A stretch of DNA of 64,000 nucleotides from Dyadobacter fanqingshengii (GCF_023822005.2 NZ_CP098806.1:2976001-3040000), one strand, 5' to 3'; shown: positions 8,638-17,668, counted from the first letter of the stretch. Made by a program: numbers and translations. The notes: generated by a model from the sequence alone, not told the origin.

Positions 8638-9639
8638 TTAGCCGTTTTCCCAGATTTCTAGCCGACTAAGTAATTCGATTTTATTAGAGACGCCGAGCTT
8701 TTCAAAAACGTTTTGAATGTGCTTACTCACCGTCCGCTCTGAGATGAAAAGTTGGTCTGCTATGGACTTATATGACTTTCCTTCCCGGACTAAGCGAACA
8801 ACATCCTTTTCGCGAGAGGTCAAACCAACTGTTCCTAAATTGATCTCAAAACGTTGAGCAGGTGAAATGCCGCTAGCCTCCAACTGACGAATCATTTGAT
8901 CGATTAGATCAAGCTTGGACATTGACACCTCTTCATCTCCACTCGCCAATTTGCTAAGCCGATCGTATTCCTCCCTGCTCTCATGGATCGACCTTCTAAT
9001 GAAAAGCACGGTAATTACAATGAAACCCACATTGGTAAGTAATGCCTCCGGCACTTGATGAATGCGGAAAAACGCGAAAAAGGGCAATGATGCCCAAGGG
9101 ATCACGGCAAGATAAACGGCAGTTACTTCAAAGAAACGGCGATCCTGAATGTCTTTTTTGTATTTGTTCTGAATGGAACGTTGAATGGTGTAAAGGAGCA
9201 CCAAGGCGTATCCAGCCGGAATAACCATTCCATAATTAATTGCTGAATCAATGTTTCCATCGAAAAGGAATTTGCCAGGAAAAATGATTGCAAATGGCAA
9301 GAGGATAAACAGAGGAACGCCATACAGTGCGTGCCAACGTAGGCGGCCAAGTTCGAACGCCTTATAGAAATAATAAGGAAAATAAGCACCCATCAAGAAC
9401 CCCATACCGTAAGCAATAGCATATTGCGCAACCAGCGGAGGGTAGTTCAGATTAGGATCTGGAAAAAATCCGCTCGCGATATTTTTTAGTATGAGGAAAG
9501 ACAATAAGCCGACGTAATAAAGCCGCCGCTTATCCTTTGGATGAGATAAATAGAAAAATACCTGATACACGAACATGATCAGTTCGAGTATGATAAACAC
9601 GAGTGTGACTACGTGCATATCTGTGCCTCCGACGCGCAT
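8638..9639 (-). CDS. Seven-helix membrane LuxR-type regulator
   Basis: A one-protein membrane regulator of 333 residues. About seven hydrophobic segments occupy residues 8-215, followed by a short linker helix and a C-terminal LuxR/GerE helix-turn-helix (TSREKDVVRLVREGKS through ISERTVSKHIQNVFEKLG). No receiver or PAS domain is present. Signals sensed in or at the membrane would control DNA binding directly; the ligand is unknown. The gene follows the acetyltransferase gene by 2 nt, so the two form an operon. An alternative start is the Met at residue 8, just before the first helix. Confidence 0.85.
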   Translation of the reverse strand: MRVGGTDMHVVTLVFIILELIMFVYQVFFYLSHPKDKRRLYYVGLLSFLILKNIASGFFPDPNLNYPPLVAQYAIAYGMGFLMGAYFPYYFYKAFELGRLRWHALYGVPLFILLPFAIIFPGKFLFDGNIDSAINYGMVIPAGYALVLLYTIQRSIQNKYKKDIQDRRFFEVTAVYLAVIPWASLPFFAFFRIHQVPEALLTNVGFIVITVLFIRRSIHESREEYDRLSKLASGDEEVSMSKLDLIDQMIRQLEASGISPAQRFEINLGTVGLTSREKDVVRLVREGKSYKSIADQLFISERTVSKHIQNVFEKLGVSNKIELLSRLEIWENG

Positions 9640-9641
9640 TG

Positions 9642-10214
9642 TTATTGACCATTTCTAATGAGAAAAAGATTGTATCCAAAGTCTAGTTGATTGTAGACGT
9701 CGAGCCCAAACTTCTTGTACCAGGGCAAATTTTTGACTGTGGAGGTCTCTAAGTAAATGGGTCTTTTCATCCGCTCCGACTCTGCAAGAAGGTCAGACAT
9801 TAACTGCTGGCCGACACCATTATTTTGCTTACTTGGCTGAACTCCTATAAACCAGAGATAAAAGATTGGATGTGCCGGGTAGTTCTTGGAGATCTCTTTT
9901 TCGCGATTAATCGCTCTTGAAATGTTACCAAATCCTATCCCCGTAAGTATGAGTTTAACTTCCAACCACAGGGACATGAGGGTAGTTTTTTTGCGCTCAG
10001 GAAAGGAAACTAAGGCGCAACCGCTCTTATCATCGGATAAGTAAACCTTCCCAAAAAGTCTGCATGTCTCGAAAGAATATTCCATCAAGGCGCGTATTCT
10101 AGTAAGTCGCTTGTTGTCTGCAGGGATGAGGTAATTGACACTTTGATTGTCTTGGAAGGACTCTGTTAGTATATTAACAATCAGCCTTTTGTCTTCGGAA
10201 GTCGCCTCTTTCAT
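9642..10214 (-). CDS. GNAT-family N-acetyltransferase
   Basis: A 190-residue acetyl-CoA dependent N-acetyltransferase. The acetyl-CoA binding segment is IGVQPSKQNNGVGQQLM (about residues 122-138), a Q/RxxGxG/A-type loop, followed by ETSTVKNLPWYKKFGLDV, the usual beta5-alpha4 end with the conserved Tyr and Phe. The substrate is unknown; similar proteins modify small amines or antibiotics. First gene of the operon with the membrane LuxR regulator. The upstream 200 bp up to the traG remnant is AT-rich and should hold its promoter. Confidence 0.85.
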   Translation of the reverse strand: MKEATSEDKRLIVNILTESFQDNQSVNYLIPADNKRLTRIRALMEYSFETCRLFGKVYLSDDKSGCALVSFPERKKTTLMSLWLEVKLILTGIGFGNISRAINREKEISKNYPAHPIFYLWFIGVQPSKQNNGVGQQLMSDLLAESERMKRPIYLETSTVKNLPWYKKFGLDVYNQLDFGYNLFLIRNGQ

Positions 10215-10412
10215 AACATAAAAATTGGTGTAAATTAATATCCTATTTTTAAGAAGAGGGAATGCAAACTAACTCAATTAGGATGAAAGTAACTTACAGT
10301 TATTAGAAATTTATTAGAAAATATTTTGAAAAAACGAGATAGATTCGTCTATACTATTGATTTTCAGCAATATTCATTTTATCCAATTCTCGTGTTTGTT
10401 TTATGGATTTTT

Positions 10413-11108
10413 TCAACCTCCCGTCTTGTTGATTATCAGATGACGAAGGTCAGAATCTTCGGTAATGCGATTGATTTCACTCTCTGCAATCCCTTCAACA
10501 TCCGCTCTTATCTGCCGATAATTATGCTGAACAATGGATGAGTCAACCTTTCTTATGACGGGCAATTCGATCGCATAATTTTTACCGGATGAAGCATTTT
10601 TATTATTTGTAAATCGTGAGTGAAAACCCTTCAAATCTATTTTTTCATCCGGGTTGTCTGCTACGAATCCAACGAATTCCCCCGAGCTGAGGGATGATAT
10701 AGTCGAGAGTGGAATTGCAGAATCAAGTTGTTGTGATTTGCTCACAGAGGTATCAGTTCTATTGATCGATAAACTAGTCCTTCCTTGGAGAATTTTACCA
10801 AATCTTTCTGACAGGTGCTTGGCGGTTTCCCCGCTTACCTGTCCACTAATTATGTTGCCTGTGATATTCGTAATCACTTCCGCATAATCTTTTCCGTAGT
10901 CTTTTTTGAGCTGGCTGAAATCCTGAATACCTATTGTCGTTGCAACCTGATTCGACCTGGCAGTTGCTATGAGCGTATCCATATTGTTGAGGTAGATAGT
11001 AGGGAACTCGTCAAAAATCAAGCTACTTTTTAATTTATTTGGCTGGTTCACCAGCTTTACCAAGCGGGTAATATATAGTGAAAGAACTGCACCGTAAAGA
11101 AAGCCCTT
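10413..11108 (-). pseudogene. Truncated TraG/VirD4-type conjugation coupling protein
   Basis: C-terminal third of a conjugative coupling ATPase. The frame runs from a TAG at 11109-11111 to the stop at 10413 and begins KGFLYGAVLSLYITRLVKL with no proper start. It includes the Walker B segment SLIFDEFPTIY and the following TARSNQVATTIGIQDFSQL block, which are diagnostic of TraG/TraM-type coupling proteins of Bacteroidota conjugative elements. The Walker A half is missing. The break falls within a few bases of a 140-bp element with terminal inverted repeats at 11114. It is a relic showing that the island descends from a conjugative element. A TTG at 11061-11063 could start a 216-residue fragment, but no function is expected. 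Confidence 0.85.
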
Positions 11109-11113
11109 CTAAC

Positions 11114-11253
11114 AGTGGCCCTTTATCAGCCAAAAGGAAACGGAATAAGTGCCGAAGGCTGGCGGCTTAACCTTCAGATCCAGTAATAGATAAAGCCGCC
11201 ATTATGCCGTAAGCTTTTGGCGGCTTCTCACAATCCTTACAAATAGGGCCACT
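11114..11253. mobile_element. 140-bp element with terminal inverted repeats (MITE-like)
   Basis: AGTGGCCCT at 11114-11122 is exactly matched by its reverse complement at 11245-11253, with a few further weaker matches inward. Inside is a second dyad, AAGCCGCC against GGCGGCTT (around 11193-11226), that could fold into a hairpin. It contains no reading frame of note. Its left end coincides with the break of the traG remnant. No target-site duplication is obvious, so it may instead be a recombination scar or a structured terminator region. Confidence 0.4.
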
Positions 11254-11296
11254 TATTTAGCTGCCCTTTTGCCGAGTTTGTTTGTCAGACAATTAT

Positions 11297-12517
11297 CTAT
11301 GAAGTACCTAATACCTCCTTTAACCTACGCATATCATCTGAAATTTTCTTGTCGACGATCTTTGCGTATAGCTGAGTCGTTTTGATATTTCGATGCCCTA
11401 ACATCTTCGAAACACTTTCGATTGGCACTCCGTTGGTCAAAGTTACGGTTGTCGCGAATGTATGTCTGGCCAAGTGAAATGTGATCTGCTTTTTAATACC
11501 ACATAGATCAGAAATTTCTTTTAGATAGGAATTCATTTTCTGGTTTGACAATACCGGGAGCAGTCTATCCTGAGCGATGCATTGCGGATGCTCGTTGTAT
11601 GCAGAAATTATGAACAACGCCTGAGGCAAAAGTGGAATTCTTGAAGGCGAATCGGTCTTCTGTCTCTTTATGACTATCCACTTTTCACCATCGCTACCAT
11701 CGATAATTTCCGAGCGTTTCAGCTTAAAAACATCAGCATAGGCCAAACCAGTATAGCAGCAGAACAGAAATATGTCGCATACCTGCGCCAATCGGCCTTG
11801 TCCGAAATCACGATTTGTTATTGCTTGCAGTTCAGGACCTGTCAACGCTTGCCTGTCTACCTCGTGCTTTGTCATTTTATAAGCATGAAATGGATCGCGT
11901 GCTAGCCAACCCCGCTTGATACACAGAAGGGATATCTTTTTAAAATTAGACAGGTACTTCATAGTCGTGTTATGACTGCATTTTCGGATAGCTTTCATCC
12001 AAAATTCATAATCGGCAATGAAATCATAATCCAGCTTTTCAATTTCAAGGTCGGCACTCCGGTACTTATATTTTATAAACTCCTTCGTATGCTCAAAAGA
12101 AGTTTTATAACGTTCCAATGTGCCGGGAGCAAAGTCAGTTCCTACCAATTTCGACATCTTGTCATTGTGCTCCTGAAAAATCTCAAGGATCATTTTTGGC
12201 TTTACCGAAGTTCCCACAAGAATATTTTTTACCGATTCAGCGGTAATGGCTCGGCCAGATTCTATCAGCTGCCTGTGAACATCATAAACTTTGGATTGAA
12301 GGGTATCCAAATACGCGTTGAGTAACTTTGCATCTTCTTTGGTTCCATTCTTCCTACCAGCTGAAGAGTTCCATTTTTCCGGCTCGCACTCCCTTTTTGT
12401 ACTAATCTCAATTCTTTGGCCGTCTACTGTCAACCTCATGTAGATTGGCAATTCACCTTTGACGTAGTTGTTGCGTTTTTTTAGATAAAAGAGCAACGTG
12501 AAGCTTTTTGTTAACAT
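11297..12517 (-). CDS. Tyrosine site-specific integrase
   Basis: Phage-type integrase of 406 residues with the three-domain layout usual in Bacteroidota: N-terminal arm-binding beta domain (MLTKSFTLLFYLKKRN), SAM-like core-binding domain (about 110-200) and catalytic domain. The catalytic block HLARHTFATT, the LGHRNIKTTQLY block and the nucleophile Tyr384 are present. The first Arg of the standard set is replaced (TGLAYADV), as described for IntDOT-like enzymes. It lies about 250 bp from the 3' end of tRNA-Ser, the expected layout of an integrase next to its attachment site. It presumably inserted the island that extends leftwards. Confidence 0.92.
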   Translation of the reverse strand: MLTKSFTLLFYLKKRNNYVKGELPIYMRLTVDGQRIEISTKRECEPEKWNSSAGRKNGTKEDAKLLNAYLDTLQSKVYDVHRQLIESGRAITAESVKNILVGTSVKPKMILEIFQEHNDKMSKLVGTDFAPGTLERYKTSFEHTKEFIKYKYRSADLEIEKLDYDFIADYEFWMKAIRKCSHNTTMKYLSNFKKISLLCIKRGWLARDPFHAYKMTKHEVDRQALTGPELQAITNRDFGQGRLAQVCDIFLFCCYTGLAYADVFKLKRSEIIDGSDGEKWIVIKRQKTDSPSRIPLLPQALFIISAYNEHPQCIAQDRLLPVLSNQKMNSYLKEISDLCGIKKQITFHLARHTFATTVTLTNGVPIESVSKMLGHRNIKTTQLYAKIVDKKISDDMRRLKEVLGTS

Positions 12518-12571
12518 AGCAATCAGATTTTAAGTGGTTTAAAATTATGATTGCAGCTTGTTCAAATCAAG

Positions 12572-12590
12572 ATGTTTACGTCGTAAACAT
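12572..12590. promoter_or_regulatory. 19-bp perfect palindrome upstream of integrase
   Basis: ATGTTTACG and CGTAAACAT flank a single central T, giving a perfect 9-1-9 dyad 55 bp upstream of the integrase start. A dimeric repressor or excisionase site is likely. It has no T tract, so it is not a terminator. Confidence 0.5.
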
Positions 12591-12619
12591 GTTCATAAAC
12601 AAATCGTTACGGGCAATTT

Positions 12620-12665
12620 GGTGAGCACTTTTTTCTTCTTTCAGCTGCTCACCGAACTGCTCACC
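12620..12665. repeat. Three GGTGAGCA-type repeats, candidate integrase arm sites
   Basis: GGTGAGCAC at 12620-12628 on the plus strand and two copies of CTGCTCACC at 12645-12653 and 12657-12665 (12-bp period), which are GGTGAGCAG on the minus strand. They lie between the integrase gene and the tRNA-Ser terminator, where arm-type integrase sites of an attachment region are expected. Confidence 0.45.
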
Positions 12666-12708
12666 AACATATTGGGATTTTTTGAACATTTTGGCATAGC
12701 GTGGAAAG

Positions 12709-12744
12709 AAAAAAAGCCTGCAAATCGTTGATTTGCAGGCTTTT
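12709..12744 (-). terminator. Terminator of tRNA-Ser
   Basis: Perfect 15-bp stem (12712-12726 with 12730-12744) around a GTT loop, followed by a T run on the minus strand. It lies about 25 bp beyond the tRNA 3' end. Confidence 0.85.
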
Positions 12745-12768
12745 GATGTGTTTTGATATTGATTTCCG

Positions 12769-12853
12769 CAGAGAGAGAGGGATTCGAACCCCCGGACCTG
12801 TAACAGTCAACGGTTTTCAAGACCGTCGCAATCGACCACTCTGCCATCTCTCT
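12769..12853 (-). tRNA. tRNA-Ser(TGA)
   Basis: The minus strand folds as a class II tRNA. The acceptor stem AGAGAGA pairs with TCTCTCT and the discriminator is G. The anticodon loop CTTGAAA gives anticodon TGA for serine. A long variable arm is present and the T arm has the loop TTCGAAT. CCA is not encoded. Its 3' end faces the integrase and is the probable attachment site of the island to the left. Confidence 0.93.
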
Positions 12854-12947
12854 AAATATTTCGCCGTATGCGAAACGTGGTGCAAATGTAAAAACAAAAT
12901 CCTTATGCGCAAGGTTTGATGTCAAAAAATTATGAGTTAGGAACAAT

Positions 12948-13788
12948 TCACAAAACCTCATATGCATCGTCGATCGATAATCCTGAGTTTTCCTCGTGAT
13001 AGTTGGCTTCATAGCTAACTATTACTTTGTCTCTTATTATTATATTAACCTCCGTGTGAAAATGAACAACTAGAAAGTTGAAGTGCTCGTCATCTAAGAG
13101 ATATTCGACTAAAACCTCACCACCCAAGCTCATCCATACACTATATTCATTTTTGGCTTCCCGACCTACATTAAACATCAAAATGGATTTATCAAATTCA
13201 GCTTGCAAAGGGTCATAATTCAAAATACCGTCATAGTCAGTGCTGACCTTCCTATGAAATGTTTCGAAATAATAACCGCAGTGGATCCCACGAACTCCTT
13301 CCAACACCGACGGATTTAAAAATGCACAATCAATATTGGCGCTCAGCAACTGCTTGTTAAGGAAATTTAGGTGGTTTGTATGAACTTCATTGAAATGATT
13401 TAAGGATCGAAAAAATCTCACATTCAGTCCAAGTTTTTCTACTTCACTTTGCAAATCGGAATGAAGATTGTGCCCTTCATTGTCTGCAAAGTCATGCACA
13501 TTACTAGATATGAAACAAACTGTCTCTCTACAGTCGCGCTTTGCTAAGTCAAGGACAGAGAGCCAGATAGTTGCGTCCCTAAAAGCATCTTTCCCTGCTT
13601 TAAACGGTTTGATGCCCTCCCTCCAACGTAACAAAACATCAGGTAGTCCGTCGATCTTCGTGGGTATTTCAATGAAGTGAAAACGGTGCAACTCGGTTTT
13701 TTGCAGAATAGTTAAGCAGTTGATTAAATGCCTCTGATTTCAGTCGCCAATCCTGTCTTATTATATTTGTATCTAGTACAATGTGCAT
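12948..13788 (-). pseudogene. Broken PIN-domain (DUF4935-like) gene
   Basis: Two pieces of a PIN-like RNase are visible. From an ATG at 13786-13788 the frame reads MHIVLDTNIIRQDWRL, the classic PIN start with the first catalytic Asp, and then hits a stop after about 44 codons. The second piece, in a different frame (12948-13691), resumes with GIKPFKAGKDAFRDATIWLS, the DUF4935-type central block with its conserved acidic residues, and continues to a normal-looking C-terminus. Compared with the family the stretch between them is shortened by some 80 residues, so a deletion plus frameshift has probably inactivated it. If translated alone the 247-residue piece would lack the first catalytic Asp. 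It lies between tRNA-Ser and tilS. Confidence 0.7.
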
Positions 13789-13804
13789 GATTGAGCAGCT
13801 TATT

Positions 13805-15139
13805 CTAGCCAACTGTCACCTGCAAGGTAAACGTCGTCCATTCCTGTACCTTATATCGCTCGTCCAATCTCACTCCTACTACCCAAATAACTTCCCCATC
13901 ACCATTTAAAAGAACCAGTGCATTTTTCTTTGCAAATTGGTCCATTTTCAGATCTATAAACAGATCGCTTAACTTCTTTCGTTGACCATTCATACCCAGC
14001 GGCTGAAACATATCCCCTACTCTCCATCTTCTGATCATTAACGGAAAAATCAGTTTGTCATAATTTATCGAAACTGAACTTCGGCTTTTGATAAGGTCAT
14101 CATTTGCATTTCGCCTTTTCTTAAGGATTGAGATGAATTGCCCGACAAACTCCACCTCCTGTTGGTTTTCCTCAATTTGAATTTCAACATCAAAGTCACT
14201 TGCTTCCGTTTTCTTGACAATTAGATTTTGCCGGTCTATCAACAATGTGTGAGATGCGGATTGAAAAAATTTACCCGAATGCCCGTTCAAGCCTTCAATA
14301 ACTTTCACGACTTGCGCATAGGCAAAATCATAATCCTGTAAGATATGCCATAGCCTATACGCAGGCTCACGCTCAGCAGAAAGCTTTTCTTTGCTGATCA
14401 GGATTTGATCATCCGCTTTCACAACAACGTCTGCTGACCAGTCATCCAGCATTTTTGCCAGCAACCGGTCGGCGCTTCGGAGCTTGGCTGATGTTTGATT
14501 AAATGTCTTTTCCAGCGAAGGATTAAGCTGTTTCAACACCGGCACAACCTTATGTCTGATCAGATTTCGTTTGTAGTCATCCGAATCATTGGACCGGTCC
14601 TCTCTCCATTGAAGTTTATTTTCGTGTGCGTATGCCAGGATTTGCTCCTTTGTAGCCAGCAGCAAGGGACGAAGAAGATAGTTGTTAATGCCTGATATGC
14701 CGTGCAGACCTAATATGCCGGTTCCACGGGTGAGATTCAGGAGCGTTGTTTCGAGGGAATCGTTCGCGTGGTGCGCAGTTGCGATGTATATATAATTGTT
14801 GGCTGCCCTAATCTCTTCGAACCATTCGTACCGCAGCTCCCTGGCTGCCATTTGCGTGGAAATGCCCGTGTTTTTTGCAAAAGATTTGACATCAAAACGT
14901 TTGGAATAAAATGGAAAACCACACCTGCTGGAAAGATCCCTCACAAACTGCTCATCCCCCTCTGACTCCTCCCCCCTTAACCCGAAATTACAATGCGCAA
15001 TGCCCGCCGGAAAACCTGCTTGGTGAAACAGATGAAGCATTACTACTGAATCTACTCCCCCGCTTACAGTCAGTAAACAAGGGTGCTTTTTGAGATCCAG
15101 CTTGTGTTGGTTAATAAAAGTTAAAAAAGGATCCAACAT
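13805..15139 (-). CDS. tilS: tRNA(Ile)-lysidine synthase
   Basis: Converts the wobble C of tRNA-Ile(CAU) to lysidine using ATP and lysine, so the tRNA reads AUA and not AUG; essential in most bacteria. The PP-loop SGGVDS is at residues 26-31, followed by HCNFGLRGEESEGDE and TAHHANDSLETTLLNLTRG, which are typical of TilS N-type ATPases. The C-terminal domain ends around GVRLDERYKVQ. At 444 residues it is normal in length. It is divergent from the ostA-like gene with about 106 bp between them. Confidence 0.95.
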   Translation of the reverse strand: MLDPFLTFINQHKLDLKKHPCLLTVSGGVDSVVMLHLFHQAGFPAGIAHCNFGLRGEESEGDEQFVRDLSSRCGFPFYSKRFDVKSFAKNTGISTQMAARELRYEWFEEIRAANNYIYIATAHHANDSLETTLLNLTRGTGILGLHGISGINNYLLRPLLLATKEQILAYAHENKLQWREDRSNDSDDYKRNLIRHKVVPVLKQLNPSLEKTFNQTSAKLRSADRLLAKMLDDWSADVVVKADDQILISKEKLSAEREPAYRLWHILQDYDFAYAQVVKVIEGLNGHSGKFFQSASHTLLIDRQNLIVKKTEASDFDVEIQIEENQQEVEFVGQFISILKKRRNANDDLIKSRSSVSINYDKLIFPLMIRRWRVGDMFQPLGMNGQRKKLSDLFIDLKMDQFAKKNALVLLNGDGEVIWVVGVRLDERYKVQEWTTFTLQVTVG

Positions 15140-15245
15140 GAACCTAAGAAACGTAATTGATGTAGTTTTGGCGTATATAAGATCAAAAGTCTTTTACCAG
15201 GCTAATTATAGGCACCTATTTCAAAGGTAAAGGAAAGACAGCAAC

Positions 15246-16856
15246 ATGAATAAAAATAAATACACAATAAAGTGCAACCCTTTTAAACTTTTGCGCGTCA
15301 TCCATATCAAAAGTAATATATTCCGATTGACGTTCTTTGTCTTGATGTCTTTTTCACCTTATCTGTTGGCGCAGAAAGCCTTACCGCAATCTCAGCCCGC
15401 GCAGAGTGAAGATCTTGTTGAAATTATAAAATCCGACGAACTGGAAATTATCAATGAAAATGGTGTTGATTCCAGACGTGTCACAAATGGCGTTTTTAAG
15501 CATAAAGGAGCACTTTTGTATAGCAAATTGGCCATTCAGAACATTAATACCAATGTCATTGAGGCCTTTGGAAATGTGAAAATCGTGCAGGGTGATACGG
15601 TGACGGTTACTGGTGACACGCTCTATTATTACGGCAACACCCGTCTCGCGATCGTGAGCGGAAAAAAAACGGTCCTGAAAGATAGCAAACGCACATTGAC
15701 AACCCGGAAAATCGAGTACGACATGGCCAATGGCATTGCCAATTACAAAACGCCGGGCCGGACGGTCGATGAGGAGAATGTGCTGACTAGCAAAGAGGGT
15801 TTTTATAATACGCGGACCAAAGAATTCACTTATTATAAAAGCGTAAAGCTGGTCAACAAAAAATATGTGCTGACTACCGACACATTGTTTTATAACTCGA
15901 TCACAAAATGGTCTGACTTTAATGGTGTTACGAAAATCACCAATAAGGACGGGACGGTAAACGGGACGAAAGGCCGTTACAATACAGAGTCTGCGGAGTC
16001 AGCATTTCAGAAGAGGACGACGGTTGATAACGAAACGTATACACTCACCGCAGACTCGCTGGAAGTAGACGGAAAAACTAACAATGGTCGTGGAAGAGGG
16101 AACGTGGTTATTGTGGCAAAAAAGGATAAAACGGTTCTGAATGGCGACGAAGGTTATTATTGGAAAAAAGAAGGTTATTCCAAGATTTTCGGTCACGCAT
16201 ATGTACGAAATGTAGTTTCTGATGACACGCTCTATATTCGAGCTGATACTTTGTATTCTTATGAAAATCAGCGTGATAGCACCAGGAAATTAGTCGGAAA
16301 TAAGAATGTTTTTATATACAAAACAGATTTCCAGGGTAAATGCGATTCGATCACGTACAACACTGCGGATTCGATCATTCGTTTTTTCCGCAAGCCGATT
16401 TTATGGAGCGATCAGCATTATCAAATGGAGGCGGATTCGATCACTGCTTTCTTGGTCAATAATGAGATTAACCGGATGCTGCTGAAAGGGAAATCTTTCG
16501 TGATTACGGAGGATACTTTGGTGAAGCAGTTTAACCAGGTCAAGGGCCGCACGATCAATGCTTATTTTGATACGGGGAATAAATTAAAACAAGTTCTCGT
16601 GGACGGAAACGGCGAAAGTGCCTACTATGCAGTGGACGACGAGCAGAAAAACATCGGGCTGAACCGGGTAGAGTGTGGAAGGATGAATCTGCTTTTTACA
16701 GATAACCGTGTACAAAAAATCTCATTTGTGGGGAAACCTGACGGGAAGCTGATTCCACCAACAAAAATCAAGGCACCGGAAAGACAATTGGAAGGATTTA
16801 ATTGGAGAATATCCGAAAAACCAACTAAGAATAAGACAATCTGGAGAGAGTTGTGA
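15246..16856 (+). CDS. OstA-like LPS-transport-related protein
   Basis: A 536-residue exported protein with repeated beta strands of the LptA/OstA (jelly-roll) type: patterns such as NVIEAFGNVKIVQGDTVT and ALLYSKLAIQN recur through the chain. A hydrophobic stretch around residues 25-42 ending in LLAQKALPQ is a signal peptide, with an unusually long basic lead if the first ATG is used; an in-frame Met at about residue 34 lies within it. In Bacteroidota such proteins are thought to carry lipopolysaccharide across the periplasm together with LptC, which is also in this window. It faces tilS divergently. Family is clear, exact role inferred. Confidence 0.85.
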   Translation: MNKNKYTIKCNPFKLLRVIHIKSNIFRLTFFVLMSFSPYLLAQKALPQSQPAQSEDLVEIIKSDELEIINENGVDSRRVTNGVFKHKGALLYSKLAIQNINTNVIEAFGNVKIVQGDTVTVTGDTLYYYGNTRLAIVSGKKTVLKDSKRTLTTRKIEYDMANGIANYKTPGRTVDEENVLTSKEGFYNTRTKEFTYYKSVKLVNKKYVLTTDTLFYNSITKWSDFNGVTKITNKDGTVNGTKGRYNTESAESAFQKRTTVDNETYTLTADSLEVDGKTNNGRGRGNVVIVAKKDKTVLNGDEGYYWKKEGYSKIFGHAYVRNVVSDDTLYIRADTLYSYENQRDSTRKLVGNKNVFIYKTDFQGKCDSITYNTADSIIRFFRKPILWSDQHYQMEADSITAFLVNNEINRMLLKGKSFVITEDTLVKQFNQVKGRTINAYFDTGNKLKQVLVDGNGESAYYAVDDEQKNIGLNRVECGRMNLLFTDNRVQKISFVGKPDGKLIPPTKIKAPERQLEGFNWRISEKPTKNKTIWREL

Positions 16857-16940
16857 AAAATATATCAGGATAAGCTTAAAATTCGAAAAACCGGCATGGT
16901 TTTTTAACTTAAAATAAAGATGTCCATTCACACAATATAT

Positions 16941-16972
16941 TTTGAACATACAATTATTTCTCTATATTTTTG
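16941..16972 (+). promoter_or_regulatory. Bacteroidota-type promoter for the gene at 17033
   Basis: TTTG at 16941-16944 and TATTTTTG at 16965-16972 match the -33 TTTG and -7 TAnnTTTG elements with a 20-bp spacer. The downstream gene starts 60 bp further on. Confidence 0.6.
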
Positions 16973-17032
16973 TAATGTACTTTTTAACTAAAATAGTTTA
17001 AAAATTAGTCAAAAGTATTCCAACATGACGCT

Positions 17033-17647
17033 ATGAAAAGAAATATACTTTATTTAATGATTTTGCTAACGTTGGCCTTACAGGGTTTAAACGCGCAATC
17101 CGTCTCGAACGGCAGCCGTTTGAACATGGTCAGCAAAAAGAAGCCTGCCTCGGGAGAAAACATCAAGTTTTCGGGTTTGGCCACAGGTTCAAGTTATAAA
17201 TTGTTGTCTTTGCAAAATCCAAAAGCACTAAACAGCTTTTACCGGTCTTTTCTTTTTTCTTCTCCGAATGCTTCTGAAAGCACCGGAGTGGCAACAACGG
17301 AAATTGTGGAAAAAGTAACAGACAGAAGGCAGCCAGCGATGGAAGCGCAATTGAAAGCGGAAGAGCAGTTATATGTAAATGACAAAATTTCGGTTTCAAA
17401 TATTTACCCCAACCCGGCCAGCGAATATGCGGATCTTGATTACAACATTACCGCTAACATTCGTGACGCCAAAGTGATTATCTACAATGTTCTTGGCTCT
17501 CAAATGGCTGAGCTGCCCCTAACCAGAAATGACAGAAAGCTGCGTGTGAATACGAAGGATATGCCAACAGGGCTTTATTTCTATCAATTGTCACTGGACG
17601 GTCAGAAAGTAGCCACCAAAAAAATGCTTGTACGTCATCAGCAATAG
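17033..17647 (+). CDS. Small T9SS-sorted secreted protein
   Basis: A 204-residue exported protein. It has a signal peptide ending about LNAQS (residue 22) and a type A T9SS sorting domain covering the last 80 residues: ISVSNIYPNPASEYADL, the NVLGSQM strand, the DMPTGLYFYQL block and a basic end with KKMLVR. The region between (about 23-120) is low in predicted structure. It should be secreted through the type IX system and anchored at the surface. The cargo part has no recognisable domain, so the function is unknown. It has its own promoter and terminator and is monocistronic. Confidence 0.85.
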   Translation: MKRNILYLMILLTLALQGLNAQSVSNGSRLNMVSKKKPASGENIKFSGLATGSSYKLLSLQNPKALNSFYRSFLFSSPNASESTGVATTEIVEKVTDRRQPAMEAQLKAEEQLYVNDKISVSNIYPNPASEYADLDYNITANIRDAKVIIYNVLGSQMAELPLTRNDRKLRVNTKDMPTGLYFYQLSLDGQKVATKKMLVRHQQ

Positions 17648-17668
17648 GCTAATTTTTAACACTATATC

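Noticed and set aside
10326..10541. Plus-strand ORF of 71 codons
   Set aside because: It runs antisense to the traG remnant and has no features of its own.
1..12768. Second copy of the tRNA-Ser 3' end as the far attachment site of the island
   Set aside because: I looked for it and found none in the window; the far end is presumably to the left.
12641..13012. Minus-strand ORF of 123 codons
   Set aside because: It runs through the tRNA-Ser gene and its terminator, so it is not a gene.
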